Of a stretch of DNA of 8,783 nt, positions 7,271 to 8,783 are shown piece by piece. The notes below the pieces were generated by a model that was given only the letters and a program-made list of their open reading frames with translations, ran no database searches and was not told the origin of the DNA. Made by a program: the position numbers and the translations under genes. The stretch's first letter is position 1. Each line of letters opens with the position of its first letter. Source of the stretch: PGYU01 sp964637845 (GTDB lineage Bacteria > Bacteroidota > Ignavibacteria > Kapaibacteriales > UBA2268); NCBI GenBank assembly GCA_964637845.1, contig CAZWXI010000101.1:1-8783 (forward strand), given 5' to 3'.

Positions 7271-7282
7271 AAAACTTTTAAA
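7267..7282. repeat. AT-rich inverted repeat at the predicted transcription start
   Basis: TTTAAAA (7267-7273), AC, TTTTAAA (7276-7282) is a perfect 7-base inverted repeat overlapping the end of the predicted -7 element and the expected transcription start. This is a suitable place for a repressor operator. The low complexity makes a chance match quite possible. Confidence 0.3.
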
Positions 7283-7306
7283 CATGATATTTCAAAAATA
7301 AAAATT

Positions 7307-7310
7307 GGAG
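7307..7310 (+). promoter_or_regulatory. Ribosome binding site fixing the start of the butyryl-type dehydrogenase
   Basis: GGAG lies 5 bases before the ATG at 7316 (GGAGATAATATG). The reading frame is also open from an upstream ATG-less position at 7241, but those 25 extra codons have no ribosome site, overlap the predicted promoter and do not resemble the family N-terminus, so 7316 is preferred. Confidence 0.7.
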
Positions 7311-7315
7311 ATAAT

Positions 7316-8455
7316 ATGGATTACCTACTTACCGAAGAGCAAATAATGCTCAAAGAAATGGTGAGCAAATTTGCTAAAGAGCGTATCGGTCCCGTTGCTG
7401 CTGAAAATGAGCGAAATCACATCTTCCCGGCTGACATTATTCGAGAAGCAGGCGAATTAGGGCTTATGGGAATTGCATATCCTACGGAATACGGTGGGGC
7501 AGGAATGGATTATATTTCATATATGTTGGCTGTGGAAGAAGTTTCTCGCTGGTGTGCCTCTACAGGAGTCATCATTTCTGCTCATTCGTCACTTGTTTGC
7601 GACCCGATTTATCGATTCGGAACAGAAGAGCAGAGGCAAAAATATTTGCCTTCATTGCTTTCCGGTGAAAAAATTGGTGCTTTTTCGTTAAGCGAATCAG
7701 GAGCGGGGTCGGATGCTGGTGCTACAAAAACTACCGCCGTACTGCAAGGCGATAAATGGCTACTCAACGGCGCTAAACTTTGGGCTACAAACGGTAATGA
7801 AGCAGACATTTATCTCCTTATTGCTTCGACTGAACCGAGCAAGAAAGTCAAGGGCATTTCAGCTTTCATCGTTGAAAAAGATACACCCGGATGCTATATC
7901 GGGAAACTTGAGCGGAAACTTGGTATCAAATCATCGTCTACGGCAGAAATTATTCTCGAAAATGTGGAATTACCCCAAGAGGCACTTCTGGGAGAAGTAA
8001 ATCAGGGTTTCAAGATTGCGATGGTCACATTGGACGGCGGAAGATTAGGTATAGCTTCGCAAGCATTAGGTATTGCACGTGCCTCCATAGAAGACTCCAT
8101 TAAGTATTCAAAAGAGAGATTTCAATTCGACCAGCCCATTGCGAATTTCCAAGCTATTCAATGGATGATTGCCGATATGTGGGTTAGATACGAGGCATCA
8201 TGGCTTCTGACTTGGCGTGCGAGTAAAATGAAAAACGAAGGTTTTGATTATTCGCGTGAAGCTGCCATGGCTAAACTTGACGCATCGGAAACAGCAATGT
8301 TCTGTGCAAATAAAGCTATTCAAATTCACGGCGGATACGGCTATACGGAAGATTTCAACGCCGAACGTTACTACCGAGATGCAAAAATCACCGAAATTTA
8401 CGAGGGTACAAGCGAAATCCAGCGCCTTGTCATTGCGAGAAGTCTATTAAAATAA
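7316..8455 (+). CDS. Short-chain (butyryl-CoA type) acyl-CoA dehydrogenase
   Basis: This 379-residue FAD enzyme is predicted to oxidise short straight-chain acyl-CoA, most likely butyryl-CoA to crotonyl-CoA, and to pass electrons to electron-transfer flavoprotein. The N-terminus MDYLLTEEQ is typical of the family. GAFSLSESGAGSDAG (121-135) is the flavin-binding signature. KLGIKSSSTAEI (201-212) is a substrate-region motif, and LDGGRLGIASQALGIA (239-254) is characteristic of short-chain and butyryl-CoA dehydrogenases. IHGGYGYTEDF (337-347) leads to ITEIYEGTSEIQR (358-370), with Glu363 as the catalytic base. Length and motifs are complete. The gene is transcribed away from dinB from its own predicted promoter. 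IcmF, encoded nearby on the other strand, makes n-butyryl-CoA, which would be this enzyme's substrate. Its sequence differs clearly from the dehydrogenase at 4787-5944, so the two are not a recent duplication. Exact chain-length preference is inferred. Confidence 0.95.
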   Translation: MDYLLTEEQIMLKEMVSKFAKERIGPVAAENERNHIFPADIIREAGELGLMGIAYPTEYGGAGMDYISYMLAVEEVSRWCASTGVIISAHSSLVCDPIYRFGTEEQRQKYLPSLLSGEKIGAFSLSESGAGSDAGATKTTAVLQGDKWLLNGAKLWATNGNEADIYLLIASTEPSKKVKGISAFIVEKDTPGCYIGKLERKLGIKSSSTAEIILENVELPQEALLGEVNQGFKIAMVTLDGGRLGIASQALGIARASIEDSIKYSKERFQFDQPIANFQAIQWMIADMWVRYEASWLLTWRASKMKNEGFDYSREAAMAKLDASETAMFCANKAIQIHGGYGYTEDFNAERYYRDAKITEIYEGTSEIQRLVIARSLLK

Positions 8456-8460
8456 TCATA

Positions 8461-8511
8461 AAGCAAACCGGACTAGTGGTCGTGCTCGATGACAACTCTT
8501 CCGGTTTGTTT
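8461..8511. terminator. Possible bidirectional terminator hairpin between convergent genes
   Basis: AAGCAAACCGG (8461-8471) pairs with CCGGTTTGTTT (8501-8511) over 11 positions with one G-T type mismatch. The loop is 29 bases. It sits just after the plus-strand dehydrogenase stop, and its loop contains the stop codon and last codons of the convergent reductase gene. T-rich tracts flank it on both strands but are not clean T runs, and the loop is long, so the terminator role is tentative. Confidence 0.4.
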
Positions 8512-8783
8512 ACCTTCGAGTATTTTAGTGATTTCTTTGTCAAGTGAATCAAGTTTGATTGTATTTAGGAAAGCTCCCGGCAATTCAACTTTCCAATCAA
8601 TTGCCAATTTATCCCAAACGAAAAGTCTTTGGTCCATGGGACGCGATGCTGAGTCAATTCCGCAAAGTGTAACGCCACGGATTAAAAACGGATATATGGA
8701 AGTCGTCAAAACATCGCCCGAAACATTGCCTACAACACAAACGCATCCGTGTTGCTGCGTCGAACGAATAACACTCGATAAAG
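8473..8783 (-). CDS. yhdH: YhdH/AcuI-family quinone oxidoreductase or acrylyl-CoA reductase (C-terminal part)
   Basis: The last 102 codons of a zinc-free medium-chain dehydrogenase/reductase are visible; the frame stays open to the right edge, so the N-terminal catalytic part and most of the nucleotide fold are missing. The visible part starts with LSSVIRSTQQHGCVCVVGNV, then YPFLIRGVTLCGIDS, a short variable helix region, and a GKQTGRVVIEHDH end. This order matches the C-terminus of E. coli YhdH (AcuI), where PFILRNVRLQGVDS and a QGRTLVKV ending occupy the same places. Family members reduce acrylyl-CoA to propionyl-CoA with NADPH, or are annotated as quinone reductases. A TTG at 8709 could be misread as a start, but homologous sequence continues upstream of it. 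The gene converges with the butyryl-type dehydrogenase, with 17 bases between their stop codons. The link to acyl-CoA metabolism is plausible but unproven. Confidence 0.85.
   Translation of the reverse strand, partial: LSSVIRSTQQHGCVCVVGNVSGDVLTTSIYPFLIRGVTLCGIDSASRPMDQRLFVWDKLAIDWKVELPGAFLNTIKLDSLDKEITKILEGKQTGRVVIEHDH

Noticed and set aside
7166..7315. Search for an SOS (LexA) operator upstream of dinB
   Set aside because: No palindrome resembling known LexA boxes is visible, and LexA motifs vary between phyla, so no site is claimed.
7241..7315. 25-codon N-terminal extension of the butyryl-type dehydrogenase
   Set aside because: The ATG at 7316 has a GGAG site and gives the family N-terminus. 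The extension overlaps the predicted promoter and starts from a non-ATG codon.
8473..8709. A separate 78-residue small protein at the right end
   Set aside because: Its apparent start is a TTG, and the frame with YhdH-like sequence continues upstream to the window edge, so it is the tail of a longer gene.

Overview
This window is a moderately AT-rich stretch of bacterial chromosome in which almost every base is coding. It carries seven protein genes: five complete and two cut by the window edges. I found no RNA genes, insertion sequences, CRISPR arrays or phage genes, and no non-coding gap exceeds about 150 bases. The HMG-CoA lyase resembles the Bacteroidota form of that enzyme, and one intergenic region has a good match to the Bacteroidota promoter TTTG-N19-TAnnTTTG. 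Together these suggest a member of the Bacteroidota or a related lineage such as Ignavibacteria or Kapabacteria. This assignment is inference from motif resemblance only.

Layout from left to right. On the minus strand are the N-terminal third of an ABC exporter (1-563, running off the left edge), the fused B12-dependent isobutyryl-CoA mutase icmF (572-3808), a Rho-independent terminator (3853-3885), a 3-hydroxy-3-methylglutaryl-CoA lyase (3913-4761), an acyl-CoA dehydrogenase (4787-5944) and DNA polymerase IV dinB (6065-7165, GTG start). A 150-base divergent promoter region follows. A short-chain (butyryl-type) acyl-CoA dehydrogenase (7316-8455) lies on the plus strand. It converges on the C-terminal part of a YhdH/AcuI-family quinone or acrylyl-CoA reductase (8473-8783, minus, running off the right edge). 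A hairpin spans that junction.

The metabolic genes fit branched-chain amino acid and short-chain acyl-CoA catabolism. IcmF would convert valine-derived isobutyryl-CoA to n-butyryl-CoA. The butyryl-type dehydrogenase would oxidise that to crotonyl-CoA for beta-oxidation, avoiding the methacrylyl-CoA route. The dehydrogenase/HMG-CoA lyase pair (25-base gap, probable operon) fits a leucine or related branch. The terminator suggests that icmF plus the ABC exporter form a transcription unit separate from that pair. dinB is not metabolically related and looks like a bystander.

I do not see an undescribed biological system here. The observations most worth a second look are a perfect 11+11-base inverted repeat with a one-base centre inside the 3' end of dinB, the NKFE variant of the GTPase base-recognition motif in IcmF, the tight icmF/ABC-exporter coupling, and the Bacteroidota-type promoter in front of the butyryl-type dehydrogenase.
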